From NCBI RefSeq assembly GCF_001039355.2, contig NW_019776136.1, positions 40,952-104,951 of the forward strand: 64,000 bases of DNA, in the 5' to 3' direction. Of the stretch, positions 23,901 through 36,387 are shown in pieces. The DNA comes from Lingula anatina. Taxonomy: Eukaryota; Brachiopoda; Lingulata; Lingulida; Lingulidae. Both the position numbers and the translations under genes were made by a program. How positions within the stretch are numbered: position 1 is the stretch's first letter; every line of letters begins with the position of its first letter. The notes below the pieces were generated by a model that made no database searches, had not been told where the DNA came from, and saw nothing but the letters and a program-made list of their open reading frames with translations.

Positions 23901-26900
23901 ATTTACTGTACAAACTGAAAAATCTACCAATTTCCATGAAAGTTAAGGGGAAATTGATGTTTCTGGGATTAAATTTATTCTTCTTGTAATTTTGAAATTT
24001 GTGTATTTTGAGAAAAGTTATACTGATTATATGAAATGTAAGAAAAGTCAATTATTGAGACAATAATAGATTTAAATTACAAATAATGTGAGAGTGAGTG
24101 AAGTAGCATTTGGCTGTTGCAATCTTATTGTTTGACCCTGGCACCCACAGAAGATAACAGGGGAGAAATAATTTATTTGCAGGCATAATCTGAAGGTGGT
24201 TCACATATTGAAATGTAATGGTTGATAGCTAAAGGGAATCGAAGGAAACAGAAGATGTCACTGAGACAGCTACTGACATGATTTTAAATGTTAAATGCTT
24301 TGTTTTTTGTCTTTTTTAACAGAGTGATCTGCAACCAATGACCCTTGAGAAGTTGAAGCAGGTACATAATACTTTTGTTTCACTTTTTAAAAAGTATCTT
24401 TTAGTCAAGTACTGTGACATAAATATTGCTAATGTTGAGATGAACGATAATAAATTGGTCAATTATTCCAACTGACCGATTTGCTACAATTTTTCTTCAT
24501 CCACTTTGACCTTCCTTGCTCAGAATTATTGTCAATTTTTAAATCGGTTCTCTATTGTCTATTGATAAAATGTACACAAACATTATAGCATGATTTTCAT
24601 AATATCACAATTATTATGCGTGTGTGCTAACCCTTGTCACAACTTCTGTATCATTTGATTGTGTATCCCAGCTTTTTGTTATTAAAATTACCCTTACTAT
24701 GATCCAGGTTGGATTTAAATGTCTTGTTTAGATAATAATAACCAGCCTTTTTTTTTTTTTTTTCAAAATTTGTACTGTTACTAATATTAACATAGTTCTG
24801 CAAGTTTGAAAATATTTCCATCTTACAATTTATTTGAACTTATGGATGGAAAATATCTGCCTCTTCATATTTGAATAACAGTAGGTCAACACTTTCCAAG
24901 TTTTTAATAATGGGTACATTGTAAATTTGAGCTGTATGAATTATATATTTGCTCCTCTTTATTCCTTTTACCCCCTTTTGTCAATTTGGCCTTAAAAATA
25001 ATATCCAAGCTTCTTGAAAGTGAATATGGTGTCTCTACCATCAATTGTTAATAAATGTGTTGTTTATGCAGACCACCCAAGCCTCTCAAGGCAATTTTGA
25101 AAAATACTACAGGATTTAGGTTTTACGTTTGTCTTTCAATTTATTTTCCCAAAAGTATGGTAAATCTAATTTTTGCAGATATTCAGACTGGTAGTACTTC
25201 TAGATCCAAAATAAAGAACTTGTCTGCACAAGTTGGGACACTGGTTAAAAAAAGTGTTACCCTACTTAAAGATCAGTTTGAAAGAGCACTGTTTAAAATG
25301 TATCAACAGTATTTGACTCTGTTCTCCATTTACTGGTCGTCCTTTCTTTTCTTTTGGGGGATACAAGTGTCAGCTCAATTTGATTTCAAGGAGGCACTGG
25401 TTTTTATGTGAGATGCAACCTAACTGCTGTTCATACAACTATGACTTTTTTCAATGAGGATGTGTTGTATGTCTTTGTCTGCCCTTGAAATCTTTTTTTG
25501 AATCATTTATTCCTACACAAATCATCTTTTAACTCTTCTATAATTGGATATGGATCAGTTTCACTGCTGTCTGATGATCCATTTCTCTTCCAGGAAGAAT
25601 ATGGACCCTCATCCCACTGTCCTTTTTATTCTTCATATGGATATGCTTTTCTACGCTTCTGATAGTTGTGTCTGTCAACAATCATAAATACCTTGTATGA
25701 ACGTACTGTGTCTAAACAGTTGGTCTTTGTGTCGTTGTATTAAATTCTTGAGTAACTGAAATACTAAACCCCTTTTATGTTTCCATGGTATGTGTTCATA
25801 GATAAAACTTGTGTTTTCTAGGGTTTCTAATCAGAAAAGATTTGACCTTGAACTTACATTTTTGACCTATCTGTTATTTTAATCCTTAAGGTAACAAGTT
25901 AAAATGCAATATGTCACACTGTGTCTCTGTCTTTCTTCTATTTTAAGTCCAAGAGTGGGAGACAAACATACATGGTTAAAATTGAATTAACTTCATTTTT
26001 TTTCTGTCAGGGTCAGGTTAATGGACTTTGATTTGAAAGTGTTAACATTATAACATAGACATATCTATAATGTGAACTTATCTTAAAAGATGATAACCAC
26101 AGCTTGGCTTGTATTAAATCTCAAATAATAATAAAGCCAAATAAATGTGTGGAAAATGTTTACTTACAAAACAAAAATTGTCTGTATGATTCTGATCAAA
26201 GGAAAACCTATGACATTATAAAAGGTGGGTGCCAAGTGACATGCCCCACCACCTCCTTCCCCCATGGAAAGGGAAGAATAAATACAGGGGTATAATACTG
26301 CTTGAAAGTAACACTGTAGTATGACAAAGAAATAATGCAGTAGAGAAAGTAATGCAATAAAATGAATTAATCTGGTGACAGTGAAGAAGAAACGACAGTT
26401 GTCCCATTGCAATTTCATACTTTATTTCTAGACTGCTGATTTACACACAGCCCATGCATCAGAAGAGGACAAGGTGAAGGCCATGATGTCACAGTCCACT
26501 ATGGAATATGATTCTTCCAAGTATGACCCACTTGGGCTTAAAAGACGTTTATTTTAGAAATGGGGAATAATATTTCTCAAACAATTTTATAAGAAGTCAT
26601 CCAGAGATATTGCATAGCCAGGAAATTTGTTGAATTTTTAATTTAAAGAAGTTTGATTTTGGGATTGAAAAATTATTTATATACATTTATTTATTTCAAA
26701 GATTATTGTGTAAATAAGGTAATTATATTTTATTGGTCCAATAAATAAATTATTTTTTTTCCTTATTTGATAGGTATGTGAAGCCAAATTTACCAACAGG
26801 CCCCCCTCCAGCATTTTATAGGTGTAGAAGATGTAATCAAGCTGGTCATTATATACATGAGTGCCCAAATAAAAATGTAAGTTTCATTATGCAATTCAGT

Positions 26901-28131
26901 CTGCAGGAAGAGGGGTTGTCGTTGTGATTCCATTTGCACACATGCAATAAATGACACTTCTCCATAAGTTATTACAAACAACAAAAAATATGTTCTATTT
27001 TTTAAATGTATTTTGCAAGTACACAAAGGGAAAATATTCTGTATTAGAAGAAATAAACTGATAATGTATATTCAGGACCCAAATCTCCCTCCAGTAGAGG
27101 TTCGCTTGAAAAGACCAACAGGGATACCAATTAGCTTTCTTACCAGAGTAGAGGATGGTGACCAAACTGGAGCCTTGTTGACCCATACTGGACATTATGT
27201 AGTGCCTACAATTGACAAGTGAGGACAATTTCTTAGTATCTTTTATAAGAACTGTTTTTCAGTGTACTGAAAGGATGTAAACTCTGATTGTTCTATTAGT
27301 TGTCAGTGTCACAATCTTTTTGGATTGTGTACATGGGAGAAAATATAATAATGCTGGAATGAAAAATTAAGAGGAAAAAATTTATTATTATTATTATTAT
27401 TATTAATGCAAGATCTAAATGTGACATTCATTGTAAACTAGTTTACTATATAATAAAGGTAAGGGCATACATTTTGTTATTCTACAGAGAAGCATTTGCC
27501 ATTGGAAAACGTGAAAAACCTCCATTTGCACCAGATTCTCCAGAGAGGAAGCGAGAGTCCCGTCACATTCCATCTGAACTCCTCTGTGAGCTGTGTAAAG
27601 ATCTATTGACTGATGCAGTGGTGGCACCATGCTGTGGAAACAGCTTCTGTGATGAATGTGAGCACTGAGCAGTTACGAGGCCAAACCACAGTTATCAGTT
27701 TCCCCCTCTCCACAGCCTCTTTACCGTTGTGTTTACTTATTGCATTTCTTCAAATTCTAAGTGAAAGAGAAAGGAAATAAGCAAACTTGCTTCATTTTGA
27801 CTATCTTGAAATAAAACTAGCATGATTTGAAATTCCATGCAGTTTTGGTGGAGAATTAAAGATGTTACTTAAGTGGGGGAAAGTACTGAACTGGCCTTAA
27901 TGATTTATAAGATATTTTGAGAGCAAAGTAATAGCCATAATGTTTGTGCAGTATGCACTTAACAATAGCAGTATTTTCAAAATTTATCTTTATCCACATT
28001 ATTCTTACAATGATCATTTAAACTAGTCTGTGCTTTGAATTTATGTAAACAGTTTTTGACACAAAGAGGTTTTTATACTTTCTATGGTTGTTCGTACTAC
28101 AAATTAAAATTTTTGAAGGGTAAAGTAATTG

Positions 28132-28213
<82 letters not shown>

Positions 28214-31200
28214 AATGAATAAATTAGCAACTCAAATCAAATCTTTCTTTAAATCAAATTGAATACATCCAAGAGTTGGAGACAAACTTGCAAAGGCTGT
28301 AATTGGTTGAAATTGAATTAACCTTATTGTTTGACCTTCTGTCAGGGTCAGATTAACGGGCTTTGATTTGAAAGCATTTCATTATAACCTAGATGTATCT
28401 ATTACTTGAATTAGTATCTCCTATAATTAAATTCACTGTCTATTATGTGTTGAAATCACAATGGTTTTGTTCTTGATATTATTTCAATAAGCCATATATA
28501 GAGCGTGAGACGTCCATCAGTTATAGCTTTTCTTTCTTCTAGGTGTACGTAATGCTCTCCTGGAAACAGAGGAACATGAATGTCCTCACTGCCACGAGAC
28601 AGATGTATCCCCAGATAAACTTATAGCCAACAAATTTCTGAGAACAGCTGTGCAAAACTTTTTGAATGAATCAGGTTATACAAAGTTTAAGAAAAATTCC
28701 CAAGTGACAGAGCCTCAGCATTCAGCCTCTCCCCCAGTACAGGCCCAGCAGACACCCCCTGTGGCTAAACCTGTGCAGGATGTTAAAAGCCCAGATATAC
28801 ACAGGTATTTATAATTTATGATGTATTGAGCGAGTTATGATTTGTCTTATTTGTAAATATGATAGTAAATTATAAAGAAAATGCTGTAGGGTAAATAATT
28901 ATTGTTAGATTTTCAAGTGATGTTTTGTATACAATGTGCTTTTGTCTGTAATGCAATATATTGTGTATTTCCCAGGTAGCTATAGTGAAATTGTTAGGAC
29001 AGTTCATCTAGATGAGTTGGTATAAATCATAAGTCTTTTTTTTCTCCACATGTATATCCTTTCAGGTCTACTCCACCTCCAGTATCTCATGAAAGTCAGC
29101 CACCAAGTCAGGTTAAAGAGGAGATCCATTCTAGTCAGCCTGCACCCACTACTAATTATCCCACGGCATATCAACAAAATCGTCCTCCACCACAGAAACA
29201 AAGGAGGGTAAGTTGATCAGTACTACATGTGAAAATGGTAAAAATGTCAGTGATTATTTTAATTTTATATTATATTACATTTGGCTATTATTTAGTATAG
29301 CTCAGTCTAAATACAGTTTCTATTTTTTTATACTGTGAGTTAAACTTATTCATTTTACTCAGTCTGCCACAACAGTATATACTTGGTTTACACTTAACCA
29401 ATATTTTCTTTGATCACAGCCTCAAAATGCACCCCCTCAAGCAGGACCACAATCAGGTTATACAAGAGGCCCCAGACAAAAATACCCTTCACAGCCCCCA
29501 ACAGCCCAGACCACAGGCGCACCCACAGTATCCACCAGCAGGTAGGGGTTGTCTTTATCATGTCATGAAACAAGTTCTTGTATGGAGTATCAGGGTTACT
29601 TTTATGTAGAATGAGAGGTTTGTGAATATTCATGCACAGATGTCTTTTTGATGATGTCTGTGTTCATGTATGAGAGTTGGAGAAAAGTTTTTTGAAAATT
29701 CTTTGTCATAAGCCTTATTCTATATTTTAGGTGGACCCCCAGGAGCTCCTCAAAGTGGACCAGTTGTAAGGGCCAGTAGACCACCACCCCCTGGGTATGT
29801 AAAGCATATTTGATTTTAGTTACTAATACTGTAAAGAATTATTTCTGATATTATATTAAATGGTTTACATTTCCCTCAGCTAGAGTAAACTTTCTGTATC
29901 ATTTAACTACAAATGGCTGTTTGTGATCTCATATCTCTTTTGCTTTCAGGCCTACATATCCTCCCCAGCAGAGACCGCCACCCGTCCACTCCATGGAACA
30001 CCCTCCTGCTCCTGTCCCACAGGGGGGCCCTCCCCCACCTTATATGCATGGACCCCCAGTGCCTCATGGGCCCCCAGTTGTAGGGCCTCCCATCCCTCAT
30101 CACATTCCTCCTGGACCACGGGGGCCACCACCTCCCATGTACAGGCAGCCTCCTCCACCAGGTAAGAAGTGTTTTTAACACAAAATACTTGCATATCTTT
30201 TGGGTTGCCCAGCTCATACCAATAAAGGTTATGGTATTTAGTTCTTTTTCAGACTTTTTATAAGTGGTCAGTGGAAACTTTTAAGTGCCAGTGAAAGCCC
30301 ACTCCAATATCTAAAATCGTTAACTTCCATTAAAAAATTTAGTTTACAAAGTTTACAAAGAAACAGGTGTATGCATCTAGAGTCTATGAATTCCCATACA
30401 AACACAGAGATCATCAAAAGTACCGTAATGGTATTTCATTAAATGGGAATGAGACTCGTTTGGATGATGTTTGCAAATCTTTATGGTTACAGAGCAGATT
30501 GTTATGGGCCCTCGGCCTCCAATGGATGTTAGAATTGGTAAGAGAGTAGAGAACACAGCATTTGCTTGTGACTACAGTTACTGTATTAATTCTTGCTTCC
30601 TTCCCTTTTGCACTATGCACAGCATACCCAATTATTTGAAGCCTGAGCTTGTGCAAATTATGTAGGAATTGCATTAATGTATTTGTAGTTTGCACTTATA
30701 CACACATCTTACCTTGTATGATATATTGTTAGATTTAGCAACTTGTTAACACAGCTTTGAATTCTGACTTTCATGTGTGATTTCTTCATTTTTACTTATG
30801 AGTGTTTACACATAAATATTTTATACGTGAAAAAAAAGGTGTCGGAAAATGCAAAATCAGAATTCTTGGATTATCATTTTTATTCTTGTAGCCTTTTTCT
30901 TGTGGTAACTTAGTTGTAGAAATCGTCAGTAAATTAATATATTTACCCTTAGTTGTTTCTTGTTTTGTTTTGATGATCTGACTTAAAGAAATGTGTACAA
31001 ATATGCATGTATTTTATTGTGTTGAAATGTAAAGCAAAGATGTTTTTTGCAGCTTTTGTTATTTTTACCCTTAAGTGAAATGAACTCCTGTGCATTGCCC
31101 CCCTAAATTGTTTTCAGTTACCTCATTCTGTTTTTGTTATTAAATCTGCTTTAAAAGATATCATGCACTAGTGCATTATTTGAGTTCTTAGTCTTTCAAC

Positions 31201-34200
31201 CATTATGTAATATCACTGAAGCTGGGTTCCTAATTATCAGTCAGTAAAATTTGAATAAAAGTATAATTGTACTGTGTAGACCAATTGTAGTGAAGATAAG
31301 AATTTACAGCTTACCACTTTGCATAATCAAAGCTCTATCAGCTTAGCAATTTAACATTACTGATTTCGATTAGATAAAATATTCAAATGTAATTTTGAAT
31401 ATAAACACATGTTTGAGTAAAGCTTTATCAAATTCAGTGACATTTTACTTTTATCAGTTTAAAGATTGTGACGCATCATTTGTAGTTTCATGCGAAATAA
31501 TGTTTTATCAGACTAGCAGCAGTCTTTATTTTCTAGTGGATTTATTAGATATTAAATCCAGTATGATTATCCTTCAGGTGTGATGCCTCCTAGTCTCCCT
31601 GGTGGACCCCCAGCCCCTGGACCCTTTCCAGGTCCTGCGCGCCCCCCAGGGATACCTTTAACTGAGGAGCAGTTCTATAAAACAAAGGCCAAAATACTGC
31701 AACAGGAATTGGAGGAAAAGTAAGTTGATTTACATTACTGCTACAATGCCATCTATTTTGTAATAGCTTCTGTTTGTGTAAATATTGATAAGGCTCTGTT
31801 TGTGTAAATATCGATAAGGCTTTTTTTCGTGTGAAGTGGCATCTATTTGTATTTTAAATTATGACTTGAGACTATTACATTTACGCAAAAAGTTAACTAC
31901 TAGTTTTAAAAGGTGTGAAGAAATTGGAATGAAAACCATTTGTAACTGTTCAAATGTTTAATTATTTATAAATATACTGAAATCTTAATATATGAAATCC
32001 TTATTTTCTTCTTAGGTCAGTTTCACAAATGCAAGACGATTTCCTTAAAGAATTGGAGGAGTATGCCAAAGAGCAGAAAAAAAGACAAGAACAGAAAGAG
32101 TTAAAAAAGAGTCTAGGTTTGAGGTAAGGAAATATGAAATCTTGAAAAATTTATTGTAAAATTTTTGATTTAGTCATATTAATTGTTTAGTAAGGCAAGT
32201 CTGATTTAGAAGGTTATATAACTTAAGTGTAAGGTTAAGATTTTTTTTAAATGTCTATTTTATTGTGTATTGACAATGTGGATATTATTCTTTTGCAGCC
32301 CATCCAAGTCCCGGTCAAGGTCAAGATCACGAACAAGATCTAAATCACCCAAAACTAGAAGAAAAAGTCTATCCAGATCTCGAACTAAATCTAGAACCAG
32401 ATCACGTACCAGATCACCTAGGCCACGATCAAGAACTCCATCACGCTACAGATCTAGGTCTCTTTCTAGATCACCAGCACCTAAAAAAGCAAGATCGCCT
32501 AGAAAAAAGCGTTTCTCAAGAAGTCCTTTATCTAGATCTCCTTCACCAAGACGACCTCCTCCTGGAAAATATAGGTCACGTTCAAGATCACCGTATGGTA
32601 GAAGACCATTGTCACCTAGATCATATTATGATACTCATGGGAGGTCAGGTTCTCCTAGTTACCGCCATTTCTCTCCATCCTACCCATTTCCTCCAGGGTA
32701 TTATGATTCTCCAGACAGATATGGTAGTAGATACTCACCAGATAGGTACAGAGGATACCCCCAATATCCACCATCACCGTCAAGATATTATGAAGATTTT
32801 TATCGGTAGGATTTGAAACAATATGTTGATTTTTCTCTTGCTTAACAACTTTAAGTATCAATACACACGTGCACATACATATATGTACTCCATCATTTTT
32901 ATTACGTTCATATATGTTAATATGTAATTATATTTTTGTCTGTACTACATTTGTCCAGCTATGCTCTTTTATTCTAGATTGCAAGTATCTTTTTTTTGCA
33001 CAAATGCAAGTATTTCCTATGATTTAAAGATGTCTGATGTGCACATTTATGGGCATTACATTCTTCAATTCTTCATCATACAAAGTTCTATATCTTAAGT
33101 TACCTGAACTATTTGGTACATTACAGCTACGACAGGCCAGTGGACGAGAGGTATGACAGGCCACCACCTCCATTTGACCCCAGGTATCCAGATCCTCGTT
33201 ATGAGGACTACATGAGGGAGATGTACAATGCAGGATATGCCAGCTCAAGATCTGACTCCAGAGGTCCTCCTCATCCAGAGTGGGACAGAGAAAGGGAGAG
33301 ATCTCACAGAAGCAATAAACCCCCAGAGTCCAAAAAGAGAACCAGGTCCAGAACTCGAAGCAAGGAAAGGGAGAGGGAGAGGGTGAAGGATGGCCGAGAA
33401 AAAGAACTGAGAGCCAAAAAAGAAAAGGACTATGCAAAAGGGACTGAAAAAGCTAGGCTGTCCAAAGAAAGGAAGGAAGAAAAGACTGATGAAAAGTACA
33501 GAGATAGTAAAGAAAGGGAAAAGAACAAGATGAGAAAGAAAGAAAAGCATTCTAAGACACCAGAAAAGAAAGAGAAGGAAAAACCAACTCCATCAGATGC
33601 TGAGGCAAAGAAGGTGAAGAAAGTAAAGAAAGTTTCCAAAGTTGCTGAAGCTGAAGTCAAATCTGGCTCAGAGTCCCCAGTGAAGAAGGTCAAAAAAGAA
33701 ACGGAGGAGGACGCCTCTGCACAAACTAAACCTAAAAAGCGAAAGCAGAAAACAGAACAGCCTGATGAACCACCAGTCAAACAAATTAAATCCGAAGCAG
33801 AAGAAACCAAGCCTGAGAAGAAAAAGAAAAAATCTAAAACCAAGACAACTGCAACAGTTGAATCTCAAAATGATAAAGGTGCTACTATCAACAAGACCTC
33901 TGTAGGTAAAGGTGACAAAAAGATCAAGCCCGAAAAATCTGTATTTGAAAGACTAGGGGCTGTGTCATCAACTGAGGATGAATTCATTCAAGAAAAAGGG
34001 AACCACAGTGTTGACCCAACCGAAAAGAAAACAACTGCAAGAGAGGTGGAAAGTAAAGATGTCTACCCCTGTTCAGAGTGAGGAGCCCAAGGAGCCAGAG
34101 CTGATTGTTAATGCTCCGGAAATCTCCAAATGGGAGAGGGATGACTACGACTCTCCTTCAGGGGATGGGCAGGATACTAGGAAGAAGCAAAATGAAAAGA

Positions 34201-35148
34201 AACCATTGCCCAAGTAAGTTGCTTTCAGTTTCATATCAGAGAGAGATTGCATGTTACATCTTAACACTCGTTATAGGCATAGGGGACTAAATTAAAGTAT
34301 CAAAGTTCTGGTTGATTTCACAGTATACAATAGGTATGCCATTTTCTAAAGTTTATTGTAATATACATTTATTCAATAAGAACTATGTAATGGATTGTGT
34401 CAATCAAAATATCAGCACCACAATTAATTTCTATTTTTTATTTTTAAATAGATCTGTAATTGAGAGTGCTGAGAAAGTGCTGGCCCAGAAGTCTATACCC
34501 AAGTCTGCCATTGTGGGATCTACCATCTCTTCAGCTCCCTCACAGCAGAAAGGGGGAAGGCGTGTGTATGTGGATTCTCAACCTTTGCAGAAGGCTTCAG
34601 GTAGCCAAAGTACAGAACGCCGGGTCACCAATACTTCAGGCAAGGAAGGGTTTAATGTGACAGTTCCTTCGAGTGAAAAGAATAAAAACAGTAATAAAGA
34701 TGACAAATGGGAGGATAAGCCCCGGGACAAAAGAATGGAAAGTAGGAGAGACTCAGATAAGAATGGTAAAGATAAGGATGAAAATGATGAAGATAAGAAA
34801 TTGATCGAAATGAAATCTGCAAAAATAGATGTCCGTAAAGAATCTGTGATAGACGAGGCCTCATTTGAACCAGATTATGAAGAATCTTCCCAAAGTGACC
34901 AGTCTTCAGAAGAGTTTTCTGAAGAAGAGAAACAACCTGCAAAGAAAGAGAAAGAAAGTAAAGTGGCAAAAAGAGCCAGAAGCTTATCCCCAAGTGAATC
35001 TACATCAAGTGCCAGTCCAAAACGTAAAGAGAAGAAATCTTCAAAACACAAAAAGAATAAGAAACACAAAAAACACAAGCACAAAAAGAAACATAAGAAG
35101 GAAAAGCATAAGGAAAATCGGATGAAATCCACAGTTTCAAAACACTAA
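20969..35148 (+). CDS. RBBP6: RBBP6, DWNN/RING ubiquitin ligase of the mRNA 3'-processing machinery
   Basis: RBBP6 (yeast Mpe1 family) is a core activator of pre-mRNA cleavage and polyadenylation and a RING-type E3 linked to p53/MDM2. Coding exons: 20969-21140, 21811-21895, 22135-22186, 24323-24361, 26432-26520, 26774-26876, 27076-27218, 27488-27657, 28543-28804, 29066-29207, 29420-29541, 29731-29794, 29950-30161, 30493-30537, 31578-31719, 32016-32123, 32299-32805, 33127-34213 and 34452-35148. Domains in order: ubiquitin-like DWNN (MSHVYFKFKS onward), CCHC knuckle CRRCNQAGHYIHEC, RING/U-box starting CELCKDLL and ending CPHC, a Pro-rich stretch, an RS domain, a Lys/Glu-rich region, the segment SKWERDDYDS matching human SKWDKDDFES, and a His/Lys tail. 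The exons sum to 4241 nt; removing one base at each of two C runs gives 1412 codons in frame (human about 1790). Those two shifts look like consensus errors. Confidence 0.95.
22187..24322. other. RBBP6 intron, about 2.1 kb
   Basis: AT-rich intron. A short GC-rich patch (about 22260-22320) stands out in base composition, but I cannot give it a function. No coding signal. Confidence 0.6.
24362..26431. other. RBBP6 intron, about 2.1 kb, with one dispersed repeat copy
   Basis: Apart from the repeat at 25946-26085 it is AT-rich with no supported feature. A 118-codon ORF at 25055-25411 has no recognisable similarity and is taken as chance. Confidence 0.6.
25946..26085 (+). repeat. Dispersed intronic repeat, copy 1
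   Basis: About 140 bp beginning TCCAAGAG and containing TCTGTCAGGGTCAG and GACTTTGATTTGAAA. It recurs in diverged form at 28266-28415 in another RBBP6 intron. I see neither inverted termini nor coding capacity. It is probably an old transposon fragment of unknown family. Confidence 0.7.
27379..27404. repeat. (TTA)n microsatellite
   Basis: Short TTA trinucleotide run in the RBBP6 intron before the RING exon. Confidence 0.9.
28134..28211. repeat. (AT)n microsatellite
   Basis: About 39 uninterrupted AT units in the RBBP6 intron between the two RING exons. It is self-complementary and so could form a cruciform or hairpin. The exact length in an assembly is unreliable. Confidence 0.95.
28266..28415 (+). 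repeat. Dispersed intronic repeat, copy 2
   Basis: Diverged second copy of the element at 25946-26085 in the same orientation, sharing TCTGTCAGGGTCAG and CTTTGATTTGAAAG with scattered changes between. It lies just right of the (AT)n tract at 28134-28211. Confidence 0.7.
29495..29499 (+). other. RBBP6: Apparent +1 frameshift at C5 in RBBP6 exon 29420-29541
   Basis: The exon enters in phase 0 and reads Pro/Gln-rich up to this C5 run. The downstream exon (29731-29794) and the end of this exon make sense only in the next frame. Dropping one C restores a continuous Pro/Gln-rich frame through the following exon. I found no alternative splice pair that fixes the frame. Confidence 0.7.
30493..30537 (+). 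other. RBBP6: 45-nt RBBP6 cassette exon
   Basis: It is flanked by ttacag and gtaaga and enters and leaves in phase 1, so inclusion or skipping keeps the frame between exons 29950-30161 and 31578-31719. It adds 15 residues including MGPRPPMDV, in keeping with the Pro-rich region around it. Whether it is constitutive or alternative is unknown. Confidence 0.65.
34066..34069 (+). other. RBBP6: Apparent +1 frameshift at C4 in RBBP6 exon 33127-34213
   Basis: The Lys/Glu-rich frame running from 33127 hits TGA at 34079-34081. The conserved RBBP6 segment (ISKWERDDYDS, about 34126 onward) and the last exon are in the +1 frame. One C fewer here gives a seamless joint. Confidence 0.72.
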
Positions 35149-35526
35149 TGGCAAAGTAGGCAGTGGATGTTTTTGTGTGGACATTGTGGAATATGATTGT
35201 TCTGTATGCAAATGATTATGCATGATTGAGTATTTGAGGAGTGATCTCTCTTCAACAAAAGCTGCTTGGCAATTGAAAACATTCAAAGAGTATGTGGACA
35301 GCAACAAAGATACATTGAATGATGACAGCAAAATTGTTAATCAACATGTATTCTTTCAGAGATTAAAGAAAGATAGACAAGGTAAGGCTTTGAAAGCACA
35401 TGTGCATGTTAAGTTGAAAGTTTGGGAGAAAACAATCATGGCTACCTTACAAAGACCAGTCATTCAAATGAAGAAGCTTCTTTCAGTACAATAACCAGGT
35501 GATTCAAGTTCCACATCAACTTCAGA

Positions 35527-35532
35527 AATAAA
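35527..35532 (+). terminator. RBBP6 polyadenylation signal (proximal)
   Basis: AATAAA about 380 nt after the RBBP6 stop codon. Further signals occur at 35790-35795 and 36081-36086, so several 3'UTR lengths are possible. Confidence 0.5.
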
Positions 35533-36032
35533 ATGTCAGCTGAACATTTTTTTCAAAATGTGATGAACCTTGTTGGATAATGTATTGAGGTACTTTTTAG
35601 GAAGTCGATTTTTGGGAGTATTTGAGTTTTTACTTCGGGTCTTTTGATTTATGAAGCATGTCAATCATATGCAAGTGTCCAGCACTAACTGGAATGAAGC
35701 CAGTTTTAAAAGCATGAAGCTGCTGAAGTTGTACATTCTTGAAGTAATTTTGTCTTGTAAAAGGATTGATGAAAAGATATTCATCTTAAAATAAAGAGAT
35801 ATGTAATTGATGGGATTATTTTATTGTGCAGTTAAAGCACTAGGTATATTTTATGTGTACACCTGTAATACAGAAGATTCTGAGAAAAAAATAATAAGAT
35901 AGTAAAAAACTATCATTGTGCTAATTTATATCAGTGCTGGGCACCAGTTATGAACTAGGGGACAAGGTAATCAATTTATCAAATGTGAGAGATAATGTCT
36001 GTATAATTTAGTTGCATTCACTTTGAAAATGG

Positions 36033-36038
36033 TTTATT
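36033..36038 (-). terminator. Polyadenylation signal of the Asteroid-type gene
   Basis: AATAAA on the minus strand, about 350 nt beyond the stop codon at 36388. It is the only canonical hexamer I found between that stop and RBBP6. Confidence 0.45.
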
Positions 36039-36080
36039 AGTATATTCACTGAAGCAGTTTGCTATGGATGAGTTTGACAC

Positions 36081-36086
36081 AATAAA
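36081..36086 (+). terminator. RBBP6 polyadenylation signal (distal)
   Basis: AATAAA about 930 nt after the stop. Use of this site would make the RBBP6 3'UTR overlap the predicted 3' end of the convergent Asteroid-type gene. Confidence 0.45.
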
Positions 36087-36387
36087 GGACAAAAGTTGAG
36101 CAAAGGAGACTTTCTTTCATTATTGCAACATACATTTAAAAAAAACATACTAGTTCAAGTAGAGTAAGACTGACATAAAATTAAGGCAAAACCTCTGTAA
36201 CTATCTACTGAACTTTCCCTTCAACCTATGAGACTAGATTCCTTCGAGATCTGGAAAACCTCTAAATTGTATATTTGAAAGATTTTGTTTTAGCGTTCAC
36301 ATTTTAAATGCATTTACGTGCCTCTTAATCAGTTTTGTTCACAAGGAATAAGTTTTCAATCAAGAAACAATTCTGCCCAATAAGGAA

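Larger units (their letters stand above)
35149..36110 (+). other. RBBP6 3'UTR with a 90-codon ORF
   Basis: This stretch holds three AATAAA signals. It also has an ORF (35222-35494) that is rich in Lys and Asp, does not match any RBBP6 part I know, and follows the stop codon. Chance is the default reading. Confidence 0.6.

Noticed and set aside
25055-25411. 118-codon plus-strand ORF in an RBBP6 intron
   Set aside because: No recognisable domain, low-complexity composition, lies wholly inside an intron with no matching splice sites; taken as chance.
28018-28262. ORFs of repeated Ile-Tyr on both strands
   Set aside because: They are translations of the (AT)n microsatellite.
29903-30217. Trp/Arg-rich ORFs opposite the RBBP6 Pro-rich exon
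   Set aside because: Antisense of Pro/Gly codons; no independent evidence.
33430-33843. 137-codon minus-strand ORF rich in Phe and Ser opposite RBBP6
   Set aside because: It is the antisense shadow of the Lys/Glu-rich coding exon; codon composition explains its openness.
35222-35494. 90-codon ORF in the RBBP6 3'UTR
   Set aside because: It follows the stop codon in the same transcript, has no family similarity, and Lys-rich AT-rich UTRs often stay open by chance.
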